Shown: positions 10,100 through 18,518 of the stretch, in pieces
Position numbering within the stretch: the first letter of the stretch is position 1
How the letters are laid out: each line of letters begins with the position of its first letter
Source: Persicitalea jodogahamensis
GTDB taxonomy: Bacteria; Bacteroidota; Bacteroidia; Cytophagales; Spirosomataceae
Reading direction: 5' to 3'
Assembly: GCF_014651615.1 (NCBI RefSeq)
Contig: NZ_BMXF01000001.1
Location: 963,731 to 1,027,730 of the forward strand
Length of the DNA stretch: 64,000 bases
Program-made: the position numbers and the translations under genes
The notes under the pieces: generated by a model
Databases searched by the model: none
What the model was told of the DNA's origin: nothing
What the model saw: only the letters and a program-made list of their open reading frames with translations

Positions 10100-10107
10100 T
10101 ATGTTTG
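10100..10107 (+). promoter_or_regulatory. Candidate -7 box of the MarR-family gene
   Basis: TATGTTTG fits TAnnTTTG. It overlaps an upstream in-frame TTG, so a transcript starting just after it would begin downstream of that TTG. This favours the ATG at 10153 as the MarR start. Confidence 0.45.
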
Positions 10108-10152
10108 TACATCAATTGTAAAAACACTACCTTCGCCAAATTATCAAACAGG

Positions 10153-10608
10153 ATGTCCATAGAAAAGGCCATAAAGCAAACGAAATTTAAGACGATCTAC
10201 CACAAGTTGGTAATCAATCTGATCTATTCAGGCAATTGGATCGTTCATCAGCAATACGAATTGCTGCGCGAATACGATTTGACACCGCAGCAGTACAATG
10301 TTCTAAGGATTTTGCGCGGTTATCATCCCAAGCCCATGAAAGTGAATGCTATATCCGAGAGGATGCTGGACCAAACCTCCAACACGTCTCGGCTGGTAGA
10401 TAAGCTTTTGGCTAAAAAATTATTGATTCGGGAGGTCTGCTCCACAGACCGCCGGGCCGTAGATGTGAAAATAACAAAAGACGGCCTCGATCTACTCAGC
10501 AAGATTGATCCAGTCATTGATGAGTGGGAAAAAAACCTGCACTCTATCAGTCCGGAAGAAGCGGGAGAATTGAACAACCTTCTGGACAAACTACGCTTGC
10601 CTTTATAG
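10153..10608 (+). CDS. MarR family transcriptional regulator
   Basis: Dimeric winged-helix repressor of 151 residues. A helical N-terminus (KFKTIYHKLVINLIYSGNWIV) is followed by the DNA-binding core: LTPQQYNVLRILRGYHPKPM, a recognition helix ISERMLDQTSNTSRLVDKLLAKKLL, and the wing REVCSTDRRAVDVKITKDG. A C-terminal dimerisation helix completes it. A YceI gene follows 136 bp downstream on the same strand, an order I associate with Bacteroidota MarR-YceI pairs. The gap holds an inverted repeat and a duplicated TATACACACA, both possible operator parts. The inducer is unknown. Confidence 0.88.
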   Translation: MSIEKAIKQTKFKTIYHKLVINLIYSGNWIVHQQYELLREYDLTPQQYNVLRILRGYHPKPMKVNAISERMLDQTSNTSRLVDKLLAKKLLIREVCSTDRRAVDVKITKDGLDLLSKIDPVIDEWEKNLHSISPEEAGELNNLLDKLRLPL

Positions 10609-10615
10609 GGCCATA

Positions 10616-10672
10616 TTATACACACAAATAAAATTGAACCAGGTACCAATCTTCACCTGCTATACACACACA
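10616..10672. promoter_or_regulatory. Operator-like repeats between MarR and YceI genes
   Basis: TATACACACA occurs twice (about 10618 and 10661), and between the copies lies the inverted repeat CAGGT / ACCTG (10640-10644 and 10655-10659). A weak -7-like box (TAACCTTG, 10694) lies just downstream. The arrangement suits MarR control of yceI; this is an inference. Confidence 0.35.
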
Positions 10673-10744
10673 CTTTTTTTACAAATACCCATTTAACCTT
10701 GGGCGGCGGGAGTTAAACAAACCATAAATACATCAATAACAATC

Positions 10745-11359
10745 ATGAAGTTATTCAAACAATTGGCCGGAACTGCAGCGGCAGTGCTACTGCTGACTAG
10801 CGCTACGCTGGTCGAGAAAATCAACAAAGCCACTACCTACAAGGTAGACACTTCCAAAAGTGAGCTCATTTGGCGGGGTAAAAAGGTAACGGGTGAGCAC
10901 CACGGTACCATCGACCTGCAATCGGGTTCGTTTACACTCGACGGCATGAAATTGACCGGAGGTTCTTTCGTGGCTGATATGAGTTCCATTAAGGATCTCG
11001 ACATCGCTGATAAGGACATGAATGGTAAATTGGTGGGCCATCTGAAATCGGAGGATTTCTTTGGCGTTGAGAAGCACCCGGTGGCCAAATTCGTCGTCAC
11101 AAAAGCCACGCCCAAATCCGGCGGCATGCTGGACGTGACGGGAGACCTCACCATCAAGGGCATCACCAAGCCCGTGACCTTCCCCGTGACGGTGACGTCT
11201 ACTGGCGGTCAGGCGATGGTGAAAGGTACCATTGTTGTAGATCGCTCCAAGTACGACATGAAGTTTCGTTCTAAGTCTTTCTTCGATGCCGCTACGCTTG
11301 GCGACAAAATGGTTTATGACGATTTTGAAATCGAGGTAGATTTGGTAGGCACGAAATAG
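10745..11359 (+). CDS. YceI family periplasmic lipocalin-like protein
   Basis: Secreted YceI protein of 204 residues. A signal peptide (LLLTSATLVEKI region) precedes an eight-stranded beta barrel that in family members binds polyisoprenoid or other amphiphilic molecules. Family landmarks are TYKVDTSKSELIWRGKKVTGEHHGTI, GSFVADMSSIKD, LKSEDFFGVEKHPVAKF and VTGDLTIKGITKPVTFPV. The preceding MarR gene is the likely regulator. The ligand in this organism cannot be read from sequence. Confidence 0.92.
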   Translation: MKLFKQLAGTAAAVLLLTSATLVEKINKATTYKVDTSKSELIWRGKKVTGEHHGTIDLQSGSFTLDGMKLTGGSFVADMSSIKDLDIADKDMNGKLVGHLKSEDFFGVEKHPVAKFVVTKATPKSGGMLDVTGDLTIKGITKPVTFPVTVTSTGGQAMVKGTIVVDRSKYDMKFRSKSFFDAATLGDKMVYDDFEIEVDLVGTK

Positions 11360-11372
11360 CACTCAGACTATG

Positions 11373-11416
11373 AAACTAAAAAGCCCGCTCAATCATTTGA
11401 GCGGGCTTTTTAGTTT
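11373..11416. terminator. Bidirectional terminator
   Basis: A 19-bp perfect hairpin, AAACTAAAAAGCCCGCTCA with its complement, has A/T runs on both flanks. It separates the convergent yceI and HsdR_N-like genes; the latter's stop codon (11410-11412) lies inside the right arm. Confidence 0.9.
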
Positions 11417-11856
11417 CTCTCAAACCTCGGGAAGTCATCAAGATAAACGATCTGCCCGTCTTTTATAATGAAACAATAGTGAGCCAAACCATTGGTGATT
11501 GCCAGGTATGCGGGCCGTAGGGTAAAATTATAGCGGCCGATCTGGGCAAAAGCAGCCTGGGTGATCTTCACATCTGGCGACTTGCACTCGACCAGCAGAT
11601 GCGGCTGACCGTCGGTGTTTAACACCATAATGTCGGAACGCTTGGCCAGTTTGTTATAGAAAAGCCCGGTCTCGACCGCAAATAGTGATTTGGGGTAGTG
11701 GTAATGACCAATGAGCAAATGCACAAAATGTTGTCTGACCCATTCTTCCGGCGTCAGCATGATGTACTTACGCCGAATGAGATCGTAAATATGTGGTTTA
11801 CCGTTAAGCTCCTTAACTTTGTGCGCGAAAGGAGGTAAGTTTAGCTTAGTAGACAA
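11410..11856 (-). CDS. HsdR N-terminal-like restriction endonuclease-fold protein
   Basis: Conserved Bacteroidota protein of 148 residues resembling the N-terminal nuclease domain of type I restriction subunit R. The nuclease fold signature is RSDIMVLNTDGQPHLLVECKSP (about 72-93), matching the D-(x)n-E-x-K core of PD-(D/E)xK enzymes. LTPEEWVRQHFVHLLI is typical of the stand-alone family. There is no motor domain and no HsdM or HsdS gene nearby, so it is not a restriction system here; a DNA-repair or housekeeping role is possible but unproven. The start is a TTG at 11856. Confidence 0.75.
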   Translation of the reverse strand: MSTKLNLPPFAHKVKELNGKPHIYDLIRRKYIMLTPEEWVRQHFVHLLIGHYHYPKSLFAVETGLFYNKLAKRSDIMVLNTDGQPHLLVECKSPDVKITQAAFAQIGRYNFTLRPAYLAITNGLAHYCFIIKDGQIVYLDDFPRFERN

Positions 11857-12052
11857 ATGAACGTCGATAGGAAGTTGCTTCTGGCATAAGCAGATCGCAG
11901 CGGGTTGTAAGTGCTAATTCAGGATTTGGCTTCAAAATAAATAAAAGGGGCGATTTATCATCTGTCTTCGGCTGACAATAATTTCACGGCTCCCAGCAAC
12001 CCACCCTCAAAAAGTCGCCGTTGAGCGGCCCGTACTGACTAGATAAATACTG

Positions 12053-12823
12053 ATGAACACTAAAGAAGAAATAGTTAAGAACTGGCTACCGCGCTACACG
12101 GGCACGCCCGCCGAAGAATTCGGTGAGTATATTCTACTGACTAATTTCATCAATTACGTAACAATTTTTGCCGAGAAATTCGACGTAGAAGTGAAAGGCA
12201 TCGGCCGGGCCATGCAAACGGCCACTTCCAATAACATTACGATAATAAACTTTGGGATGGGGAGCGCGATGGCGGCTACGGTAATGGATCTGTTATCTGC
12301 GATCGACCCCAAAGCGGTGCTGTTTCTGGGAAAATGTGGCGGTTTGAAGAAGACGCAGATAGGTGATTTTATTTTGCCCATCGCGGCTATTCGGGGCGAG
12401 GGGACCAGCAACGACTACATGCCGACCGAGATTCCCGCTCTGCCATCGTTCCGTTTACAGCGTACGGTGTCGTCCAGCATCGCGAAGCACGAAATGGATT
12501 ACTGGACAGGGACCGTATACACTACCAATCGCCGGATTTGGGAGCACGACGAAGTATTTAAAGAATACCTGCGCGAAATTCGGGCCCTGGCCATCGACAT
12601 GGAAACAGCCACGGTTTTTATCGTAGGCTTCGCCAACTCTATTCCACACGGTGCCCTCCTGCTGGTATCGGACAATCCGATGATTCCGGAAGGCGTCAAA
12701 ACGGAGGAAAGCGATAAAAAAGTAACCTCACTGTATGTGCAAAAGCATATCGCTATTGGAATAGATGCCCTCACCGAACTGGCGGAGTCAGGCGAATCGG
12801 TCAAGCATCTCAGGTTCGAATAA
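12053..12823 (+). CDS. AMP nucleosidase (Bacteroidota short form)
   Basis: Splits AMP to adenine and ribose 5-phosphate. The 256 residues form a nucleoside phosphorylase-fold domain: INFGMGSAMAATVMDLL, a phosphate-site-like FLGKCGGLKKTQIGDF, and the base/ribose region ALAIDMETATVFIVG with the conserved ME pair, then LLLVSDNPM. It lacks the N-terminal domain of the long enterobacterial Amn, as usual in this phylum. Its stop is followed one nucleotide later by a 99-bp inverted repeat, then by the CCA-adding enzyme gene. Confidence 0.88.
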   Translation: MNTKEEIVKNWLPRYTGTPAEEFGEYILLTNFINYVTIFAEKFDVEVKGIGRAMQTATSNNITIINFGMGSAMAATVMDLLSAIDPKAVLFLGKCGGLKKTQIGDFILPIAAIRGEGTSNDYMPTEIPALPSFRLQRTVSSSIAKHEMDYWTGTVYTTNRRIWEHDEVFKEYLREIRALAIDMETATVFIVGFANSIPHGALLLVSDNPMIPEGVKTEESDKKVTSLYVQKHIAIGIDALTELAESGESVKHLRFE

Positions 12824-12824
12824 G

Positions 12825-12923
12825 ATGTGGTACGGCCGGGCTGGCGCACCAGCGGCTCGCCCGTTTTTGCAGTACATACCTAAGCGGGCGAGCCGCCGAT
12901 TCGCTGGTCAGACCGCACCACAT
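12825..12923. repeat. Imperfect 39-bp inverted repeat element between amn and cca
   Basis: Arms at 12825-12863 and 12885-12923 match at 30 of 39 positions. The inner 12 bp (GGCGGCTCGCCCG side) and outer 7 bp (ATGTGGT) are perfect, and the loop is 21 nt. It begins 1 nt after a stop codon. Layout and the core GGCGCACC-GCG resemble the element at 61652-61738. It may be a REP/MITE-like palindrome acting as terminator or processing site. Confidence 0.7.
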
Positions 12924-12929
12924 ATTGCT

Positions 12930-12937
12930 TACCTTTG
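12930..12937 (+). promoter_or_regulatory. Candidate -7 box immediately before cca
   Basis: TACCTTTG matches TAnnTTTG exactly and ends 4 nt before the ATG at 12942, which would make the transcript leaderless or nearly so. No clear -33 element is visible. Confidence 0.4.
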
Positions 12938-12941
12938 CGGC

Positions 12942-14375
12942 ATGAATTTGCAGGATAAACTTTCCCCGTTCCCCATTTTTGAGAAGATCGCCGAAGCGGC
13001 CCGCTCCGAAGACGTACAAGCGTATGTCATCGGTGGCTTTGTGCGGGATATATTACTGAAAAGAACGAGCAAAGACATCGACATCGTTTGCGTAGGCAGC
13101 GGCATTGCCCTCGCCGAGCAACTGGCCAAATCACTCGGGCCGGATTCCCGCGTAGCGGTGTATAAAAACTTCGGTACCGCCCAGGTCAGAAGCGGCGATC
13201 TGGAAATAGAATTTGTCGGAGCCCGAAAAGAGTCTTATCGTTCTGAATCGCGGAAACCTGTCGTAGAGGACGGCACCTTGGAAGATGACCAGAATCGTCG
13301 TGATTTTACGATTAATGCACTTGGCATCAGCCTGAATGAGGCAGACTTTGGCGAACTGATCGATCCTTTTGAAGGCGTGCGCGACTTGCGGATGCGGATG
13401 CTGCGTACTCCGCTGGAACCGGCGATTACTTTTTCGGATGATCCGCTCCGCATGATGCGGGCTATTCGTTTTGCCTCACAGCTCAACTTCGACATCGAGC
13501 CGGATACCTACGATGCCATCACCGGGATGAAGGATCGCATCGAGATCGTATCGATGGAGCGTATCACGGATGAACTGAATAAAATCATTTTGTCAAAAGT
13601 ACCCTCTTACGGATTTAAGTTATTGTACCAAAGTGGTTTGCTGGAAAAAATATTTCCTGAAATGATTGCCCTGCACGGTGTGGAAATCATCGATGGACGC
13701 GGACACAAGGATAACTTCTACCATACCTTGCAGGTACTTGACAACGTCTGCGAATTCACCGACGACCTCTGGCTGCGCTGGGCAGCGCTGCTCCACGACA
13801 TAGCCAAACCCGCCACCAAGCGCTTCGACAAAAAAGCGGGCTGGACGTTCCACAACCACGAGGAAGCCGGAGCCCGGATGGTGCCGCAAATCTTCCGTCG
13901 CATGAAACTACCGCTGAACGAAAAAATGCGATTTGTGCAAAAGCTCGTGCGGCTGCACCTGCGGCCCATCGTGCTGTCGCGGGAGGAAATCACTGACGCC
14001 GCCTTGCGTCGTCTGCTGGTCGACGCAGGAGATGATCTGGAAGACCTCATGAAATTGTGTCGTGCCGATATTACCTCCAAGAATCCGCTGAAAGTCAAAA
14101 AGTACCTTGCTAACTTCGACCTGGTGGAAGAGCGGCTGGAAGAATTGGAGGAAAGGGATAAATTGCGAAACTTTCAGCCTGTTATTACTGGAGAAATCAT
14201 TATGCAGACCTTTGACCTGAAACCTTCCCGCGAAGTTGGAATGATCAAAGAAGCTATCCGGGAAGCTATTCTCGAAGGGATTATCCCCAATGAGTACGAG
14301 CCTGCTTTTGCTTTTATGGTGGAAGAGGGGAGGAAGCTAGGTTTGGAAAATATCCAGAAGAAGGCGGACGCGTAA
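12942..14375 (+). CDS. cca: CCA tRNA nucleotidyltransferase / HD-domain protein
   Basis: Adds or repairs the 3' CCA end of tRNA. The 477 residues start at an ATG with a candidate -7 box just upstream; longer in-frame extensions run into the upstream inverted repeat and were rejected. The class II nucleotidyltransferase head has GGFVRDILLKR (about 27-37), KDIDIVCVG with the metal-binding Asp pair, and RRDFTINALGI. The neck/body follows with DPLRMMRAIRFASQL. The C-terminal half has an HD phosphohydrolase domain (LLHDIAKPATK, FHNHEEAGARM) as in the tRNA nucleotidyltransferase/HD fusions of Bacteroidota. A poly(A) polymerase cannot be wholly excluded from sequence. Confidence 0.9.
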   Translation: MNLQDKLSPFPIFEKIAEAARSEDVQAYVIGGFVRDILLKRTSKDIDIVCVGSGIALAEQLAKSLGPDSRVAVYKNFGTAQVRSGDLEIEFVGARKESYRSESRKPVVEDGTLEDDQNRRDFTINALGISLNEADFGELIDPFEGVRDLRMRMLRTPLEPAITFSDDPLRMMRAIRFASQLNFDIEPDTYDAITGMKDRIEIVSMERITDELNKIILSKVPSYGFKLLYQSGLLEKIFPEMIALHGVEIIDGRGHKDNFYHTLQVLDNVCEFTDDLWLRWAALLHDIAKPATKRFDKKAGWTFHNHEEAGARMVPQIFRRMKLPLNEKMRFVQKLVRLHLRPIVLSREEITDAALRRLLVDAGDDLEDLMKLCRADITSKNPLKVKKYLANFDLVEERLEELEERDKLRNFQPVITGEIIMQTFDLKPSREVGMIKEAIREAILEGIIPNEYEPAFAFMVEEGRKLGLENIQKKADA

Positions 14376-14452
14376 AACTTCCCGATGTTAAAATTTTTGT
14401 TGTCTTTGAACACATTCACTAATTCCCAATTCACTTATTCACCACCTGATAG

Positions 14453-14653
14453 ATGGACGACGTCAAATTCAAACGCTTTTTTGCTTCACTGCTGACCATC
14501 ATCGGCATCTTCGTAGTGCTCTTTGCCTGTGCCGCCTTCATGTCCGACCGCCCCGTGTTGGGATTCTCTATTACCAAATGGGAATCCATCGTTCCGTTTG
14601 CAGTAGGAATAATATTTCTTCTTTCCGGCGTAAATTTGATAAATCGGAGCTAG
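14453..14653 (+). CDS. Small two-helix membrane protein
   Basis: Hypothetical protein of 66 residues with two predicted transmembrane segments: about 10-30 (FFASLLTIIGIFVVLFACAAF) and about 45-62 (IVPFAVGIIFLLSGVNLI). The short loop between contains DRPVLGFSITKW. It lies 77 bp after cca on the same strand. I recognise no family function; the composition and separate start make it a probable real gene. Confidence 0.6.
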   Translation: MDDVKFKRFFASLLTIIGIFVVLFACAAFMSDRPVLGFSITKWESIVPFAVGIIFLLSGVNLINRS

Positions 14654-14711
14654 TAAGTTGGGCCGCTCCGGCGTACTCGTCCAGTTGTAGTTTTATTTAG
14701 GAAAAAAAAAG

Positions 14712-15992
14712 CTAAGCAGGGCGCACCAGACTAGCCCCCACCGAGCATTCCAAACACCGCTTTCTGGCGCAGTACGTAGTATGCCATTCTATCAAAGCCT
14801 GCGAGTCGAAAGCGGTGTTTACCCGCATTCCCAGCGCTTCCCAAGCGCGGGTAATGTGATTTTTCTCGGCAGAAATCTGCTCCAGCCACCGCACCGCACG
14901 ATCGAGAAGACCGGCATGGTCGCGTTGCCGGGCGTAGGCTGCCAATAAGGGGACGGCGGCGTTGATGATGAGCAAATCGGCGGCATCTTTTCCCAGATCG
15001 GGGACCGTCGAGGCAGATCTTTTTCCAAACTGATAATGCCTCTTCCAATAATCGCTCTGGCTTACGCGCAGCATTTTTCGCAAATCGTCAGCGTTTTCGA
15101 TGGAAGTAAGCGAAGCGAAAAGCCCCGCCTCGCGTTGTAGCAGCGTAGCCCATTGCGCTAGCCGCACCGTAGGGAACCCCGCCGGCCGCAGTCGCAGGAA
15201 TTTCCATTCGGTGAGCTCCATCCGTTGGGAAAGCAAGCCATACTTCGTGGCCAGGAATTGATACTCCTTATGTAAATCCTGCACATAAACCTCCTCAGAA
15301 TTTTCGGGTAGTAAGCCCGAACAGCCAAAGAGTAAAGCTTCGATTTGCCGGCCTGATCCGCGGTGTTTTTGCAAAACTTTCAAAGGTATGATCCGGGCAA
15401 GGCGTAGAAAAGCCGGGGCATTAAGTCGGAAGCCAAAGTACTGGGCCAGCCATTGGTAGGCCGTTTCCTCCCAGTCCCGGTTATTTTCCTCCCAAAGGTC
15501 AATTACGCGGGCAGCTTTTCCGTCGAGGCGTTCCAGAAGTACCCGATCCAGCATGGATATTTTCTGCAGGCGCGGTGCGTCGCGAAATTGCGGCGCGCAG
15601 GGTATTTCGGCCTTACTCTCCATCAAGCGTTGGTAGCGCTCACGTACGGCAGGTTTCACCCGACCACTCAGCACGAGTGTGGGTACCAGGGTGCCGTCCC
15701 GCCGCCGCACGGGGCGATCGTCGTCCCACACCACGTGCAGCACAACACTCTCATAGGCCAGGTCGCCGGGATGGCGGTGGACTTCCCAGTCCGACGATTT
15801 CACGTGCAGTTCCACTGCGCCAACCCATTCCATGCCGTCGAGTAGCACACGCGACTCGGCAAAGTCCGGCCCGGCGTCGGTATTGAGCTGGCCGATACGC
15901 AGAATTTGCAGGGCTTCGCCTGTTTCAGTACGCAAATCAGCCGAATCGAAATACTGATAGCGCCACACAAAACTCAGAAAGTCTTCGTTCAT
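14712..15992 (-). CDS. DUF2851 family protein
   Basis: Conserved Bacteroidota protein of 426 residues with unknown function. Landmarks are the N-terminal EDFLSFVWRYQYFDS, the beta segment GQLNTDAGPDF then WVGAVELHVKSSDWEVHRH, and a C-terminal motif THYARK-like (TTYCARKRCLECSVG) with three Cys. The His/Asp-containing VELHVKSSDW region resembles a nuclease-type fold, but no activity is established as far as I know. It is divergent from mtgA with a 51-bp gap. Confidence 0.85.
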   Translation of the reverse strand: MNEDFLSFVWRYQYFDSADLRTETGEALQILRIGQLNTDAGPDFAESRVLLDGMEWVGAVELHVKSSDWEVHRHPGDLAYESVVLHVVWDDDRPVRRRDGTLVPTLVLSGRVKPAVRERYQRLMESKAEIPCAPQFRDAPRLQKISMLDRVLLERLDGKAARVIDLWEENNRDWEETAYQWLAQYFGFRLNAPAFLRLARIIPLKVLQKHRGSGRQIEALLFGCSGLLPENSEEVYVQDLHKEYQFLATKYGLLSQRMELTEWKFLRLRPAGFPTVRLAQWATLLQREAGLFASLTSIENADDLRKMLRVSQSDYWKRHYQFGKRSASTVPDLGKDAADLLIINAAVPLLAAYARQRDHAGLLDRAVRWLEQISAEKNHITRAWEALGMRVNTAFDSQALIEWHTTYCARKRCLECSVGASLVRPA

Positions 15993-16043
15993 CTTGGGGA
16001 ATCTTTACGTACTTTGTTGGCTAATGTAAACCAAAATCCGCTC

Positions 16044-16730
16044 ATGCTGCGCGTCATCATTGCCTTTTTCTTCAAAGCTATTCTCTACTTTTTTCTAATT
16101 TCGGTGGTTTGGGTCATTGTCTTGAAGTTTGTCCCGGTACTGTTCACACCATACATGATTGGGAAAAAAATTGAAGCCGCCCGAGAAGACAAAAGCACCG
16201 AAATTTATAAAGATTGGGAGTCCTACGATAACATTTCAAAAGAAGCGGCGCTGGCCGTAGTCGCTTCCGAAGATCAGACATTCCCTACGCACTGGGGCTT
16301 TGATTTTGACGAAATTCAGGACGCCATGACCGAAAAGCGCAAGCGCGCGCGCGGTGCCAGCACCATCTCGCAGCAAACCGCGAAGAACGTTTTCCTTTGG
16401 CACGGCCGCAGCTATATCCGCAAAGCACTGGAAGTGTACTTTACTTTATTGATCGAATTGATCTGGGGGAAAGAAAGAATACTGGAAGTATACCTCAATG
16501 TGGCCGAAATGGGGCCAATGACCTTTGGGGTAGAAGCTGCGTCGCAGCGCTTTTACAAAAAATCAGCGAAGGACCTCACCCGCGCCGAAGCCGCCCGCAT
16601 TGCGGCGGTGCTGCCCAACCCTATCCGCTTTTCCATCAAGAATCCCTCGTCCTACGTGCTGGGACGCACGAGCAAAATCTCCCGGCAAATGCGGGCCCTG
16701 GGAGGGCAAAAGTACCTGGCAGGCCTGTGA
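16044..16730 (+). CDS. mtgA: Monofunctional biosynthetic peptidoglycan transglycosylase MtgA
   Basis: Polymerises lipid II into glycan strands at the cytoplasmic membrane. The 228 residues comprise one N-terminal transmembrane helix (about 5-28) and a GT51 domain. Motif 1 VVASEDQTFPTHWGFD carries the catalytic Glu; GASTISQQTAKNVFLW is motif 2; KERILEVYLNVAEMG is the fourth motif; RAEAARIAAVLPNP the fifth. There is no transpeptidase domain, consistent with the monofunctional type. The ATG at 16044 is chosen because it starts just before the membrane helix. The 3' end abuts the convergent dehydrogenase gene by 1 nt. Confidence 0.93.
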   Translation: MLRVIIAFFFKAILYFFLISVVWVIVLKFVPVLFTPYMIGKKIEAAREDKSTEIYKDWESYDNISKEAALAVVASEDQTFPTHWGFDFDEIQDAMTEKRKRARGASTISQQTAKNVFLWHGRSYIRKALEVYFTLLIELIWGKERILEVYLNVAEMGPMTFGVEAASQRFYKKSAKDLTRAEAARIAAVLPNPIRFSIKNPSSYVLGRTSKISRQMRALGGQKYLAGL

Positions 16731-16731
16731 T

Positions 16732-18495
16732 TTATTCCAGATACGCCTTCACAATTTTTCTGATCTTCCCGTCACCCTTCGTCATCAGGTACATCTCCTG
16801 CTTAAAGGGATCATAGGCAATCCGCAAATCGAGACGCGGTGTGGGGACCATCTCTTTCATAGAAGTGACTTTGCCGTCTTTGACGACAAACATCTCGTAT
16901 ACCGTATGGTCGTTCAGGCCTTTGCTCAAATCCAGGTACAGCAGTCTTCCCCGGATGATATCACCAAAGACGAATTTTTCGCGTAATGCTTCAAGCGGGC
17001 CATCGTACACGTAGCCGCCGATAATGGCATTGCCGTCGGTATGATCGTACTGGGCGAACGGGTCGCGGAAAGGTCCGGCTTCGCCATCTGGTAAGGGTTT
17101 GGGAGATTTTAGATTTTTGAGATCCAGCGCGTAGTTGCCTTCCCGCACATTCCAACCGTAGTCCTGGCCTTTTTCGATCACATTGATTTCTTCCACATTT
17201 CCCTCCCCAACTTCGGTTTCAAGCAACGCGCGGCCCTGCGGCGAGTTCCACCAGGTCAGGTGATGCGGGTTGCGAAATCCGTACGCCCAGATTTCCTTAC
17301 GAACTTTCGGGTCTGGGTTATCATAAAAAGGGTTATCAGCTGGAATGCCATATTTGCCATTGGGGCTGTTACGGCCCAGCGGATCGATGCGGATGATCGT
17401 CCCCAGCAGCGAGCGGAGGTTATGGGTTAGCTCAGGGTGCTTGGCAAGGGTTGCACCCCCGTCACCCGTACCGATGTACAACATTCCATAGTCGGGATCG
17501 CCTTTTTTCAGGCCAGGTGTGAAACCGATGTCTTGGGTGCCGTGGCCGGCGCCGGGTACATTGATGCGCAGTAGTTCCCGGTGATTGCCCGCAAATACGG
17601 GCGCGTTCACATCTTTGAGTTGCCATTCTGAAACTACCCACTGCAACTTCAATTGTACGGAATCGGGATAGGAATAATCAGCATACTTGCCCGTTGGCTT
17701 TTCGGCGTACGTTATGTAGATCAACCCGTTGTCCAGGAAGTCGGGATGAAAGGCGAAACTACCAAGGCCCGTCCCCAGGCCAGGTTCGGTGGCAAAATTG
17801 TCGATCAAAGGCCTGATGTCCAGGAAGGTATTGACTTCGCCGTTTTTGATCCGGTAAATAAGCCCATTCTGATCACTAACAAACTGAGTACCGTCGCCAG
17901 ATGGATGAACCCGCATGGTAGCGATGCGGGTGCGGGCTTTTTCCCTGTCGCTGGAAGCAGGCATGGTCACGTAATCTGCCAGCTCGATCCGCAACGGACT
18001 GGCCTGAATGGGCTCAGTGAAGCGCTTGACTTTGACTGCTGCCACCTCCACTTTCAGAGGAGCGATATTCTTGGACTTTGTTTCGTGGTCGACGTAAGCG
18101 ATGATGGCTTTAATTTCCGCTTCCTTCAAATACTCGAAAGCGGGCATCACCAGTTTATATTTTTCAAACTGCGCTACTGCCCTGGGCTCACCCGATTCAA
18201 TTACTTTGGCGGGATTCTGAATAAATGCCAACAGTTCTTTCTCCGACCATACTCTGGTGATCCCCCCTAGCCGAGGGCCAATTCCCGCTTCCTCGATTTC
18301 GTGACAGGAAGAGCAATTCGTGTCGAATAGTTCTTCGCCATTGGCTATCGAAGCCAGCTGATCGTCCGCTGGTTGGGCAGGAATTGTGGTTGCCGTGTTG
18401 CCGGAAGTTGGCGGTTTTGTCTTACCCCCAGCACAATTGAACAAGAAGAGAAAAGAGACAATACCAAAGAGAAAGTACAGGGTCTTAGAAAGCAT
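16732..18495 (-). CDS. PQQ-dependent sugar dehydrogenase-like lipoprotein with cytochrome c domain
   Basis: Predicted lipoprotein of 587 residues. The signal (LYFLFGIVSFLFLFNCAGG, lipobox Cys about 20) is followed by a cytochrome c domain (about 50-135, CSSCH haem site, distal Met in VMPAF). A six-bladed beta-propeller of the glucose/sorbosone dehydrogenase family (about 165-587) follows, with GAGHGTQDIGF, YIGTGDGG, AYGFRNPHHLTW and QDYGWNVREG. The fusion suggests sugar oxidation in the periplasm with direct electron hand-over to haem. A TTG at 18513 is possible; the ATG at 18495 gives the better signal. PQQ binding is inferred from family only. Confidence 0.82.
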   Translation of the reverse strand: MLSKTLYFLFGIVSFLFLFNCAGGKTKPPTSGNTATTIPAQPADDQLASIANGEELFDTNCSSCHEIEEAGIGPRLGGITRVWSEKELLAFIQNPAKVIESGEPRAVAQFEKYKLVMPAFEYLKEAEIKAIIAYVDHETKSKNIAPLKVEVAAVKVKRFTEPIQASPLRIELADYVTMPASSDREKARTRIATMRVHPSGDGTQFVSDQNGLIYRIKNGEVNTFLDIRPLIDNFATEPGLGTGLGSFAFHPDFLDNGLIYITYAEKPTGKYADYSYPDSVQLKLQWVVSEWQLKDVNAPVFAGNHRELLRINVPGAGHGTQDIGFTPGLKKGDPDYGMLYIGTGDGGATLAKHPELTHNLRSLLGTIIRIDPLGRNSPNGKYGIPADNPFYDNPDPKVRKEIWAYGFRNPHHLTWWNSPQGRALLETEVGEGNVEEINVIEKGQDYGWNVREGNYALDLKNLKSPKPLPDGEAGPFRDPFAQYDHTDGNAIIGGYVYDGPLEALREKFVFGDIIRGRLLYLDLSKGLNDHTVYEMFVVKDGKVTSMKEMVPTPRLDLRIAYDPFKQEMYLMTKGDGKIRKIVKAYLE

Positions 18496-18518
18496 AGAGA
18501 TAGCCGGGTACAAATTAT

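Noticed and set aside
11410-11856. A restriction-modification system
   Set aside because: Only the HsdR_N-like domain exists; no methylase, specificity or helicase part is nearby.
12765-12941. N-terminal extension of the CCA-adding enzyme to 12765
   Set aside because: The extension overlaps amn and the inverted repeat, and the enzyme family begins at the ATG at 12942.
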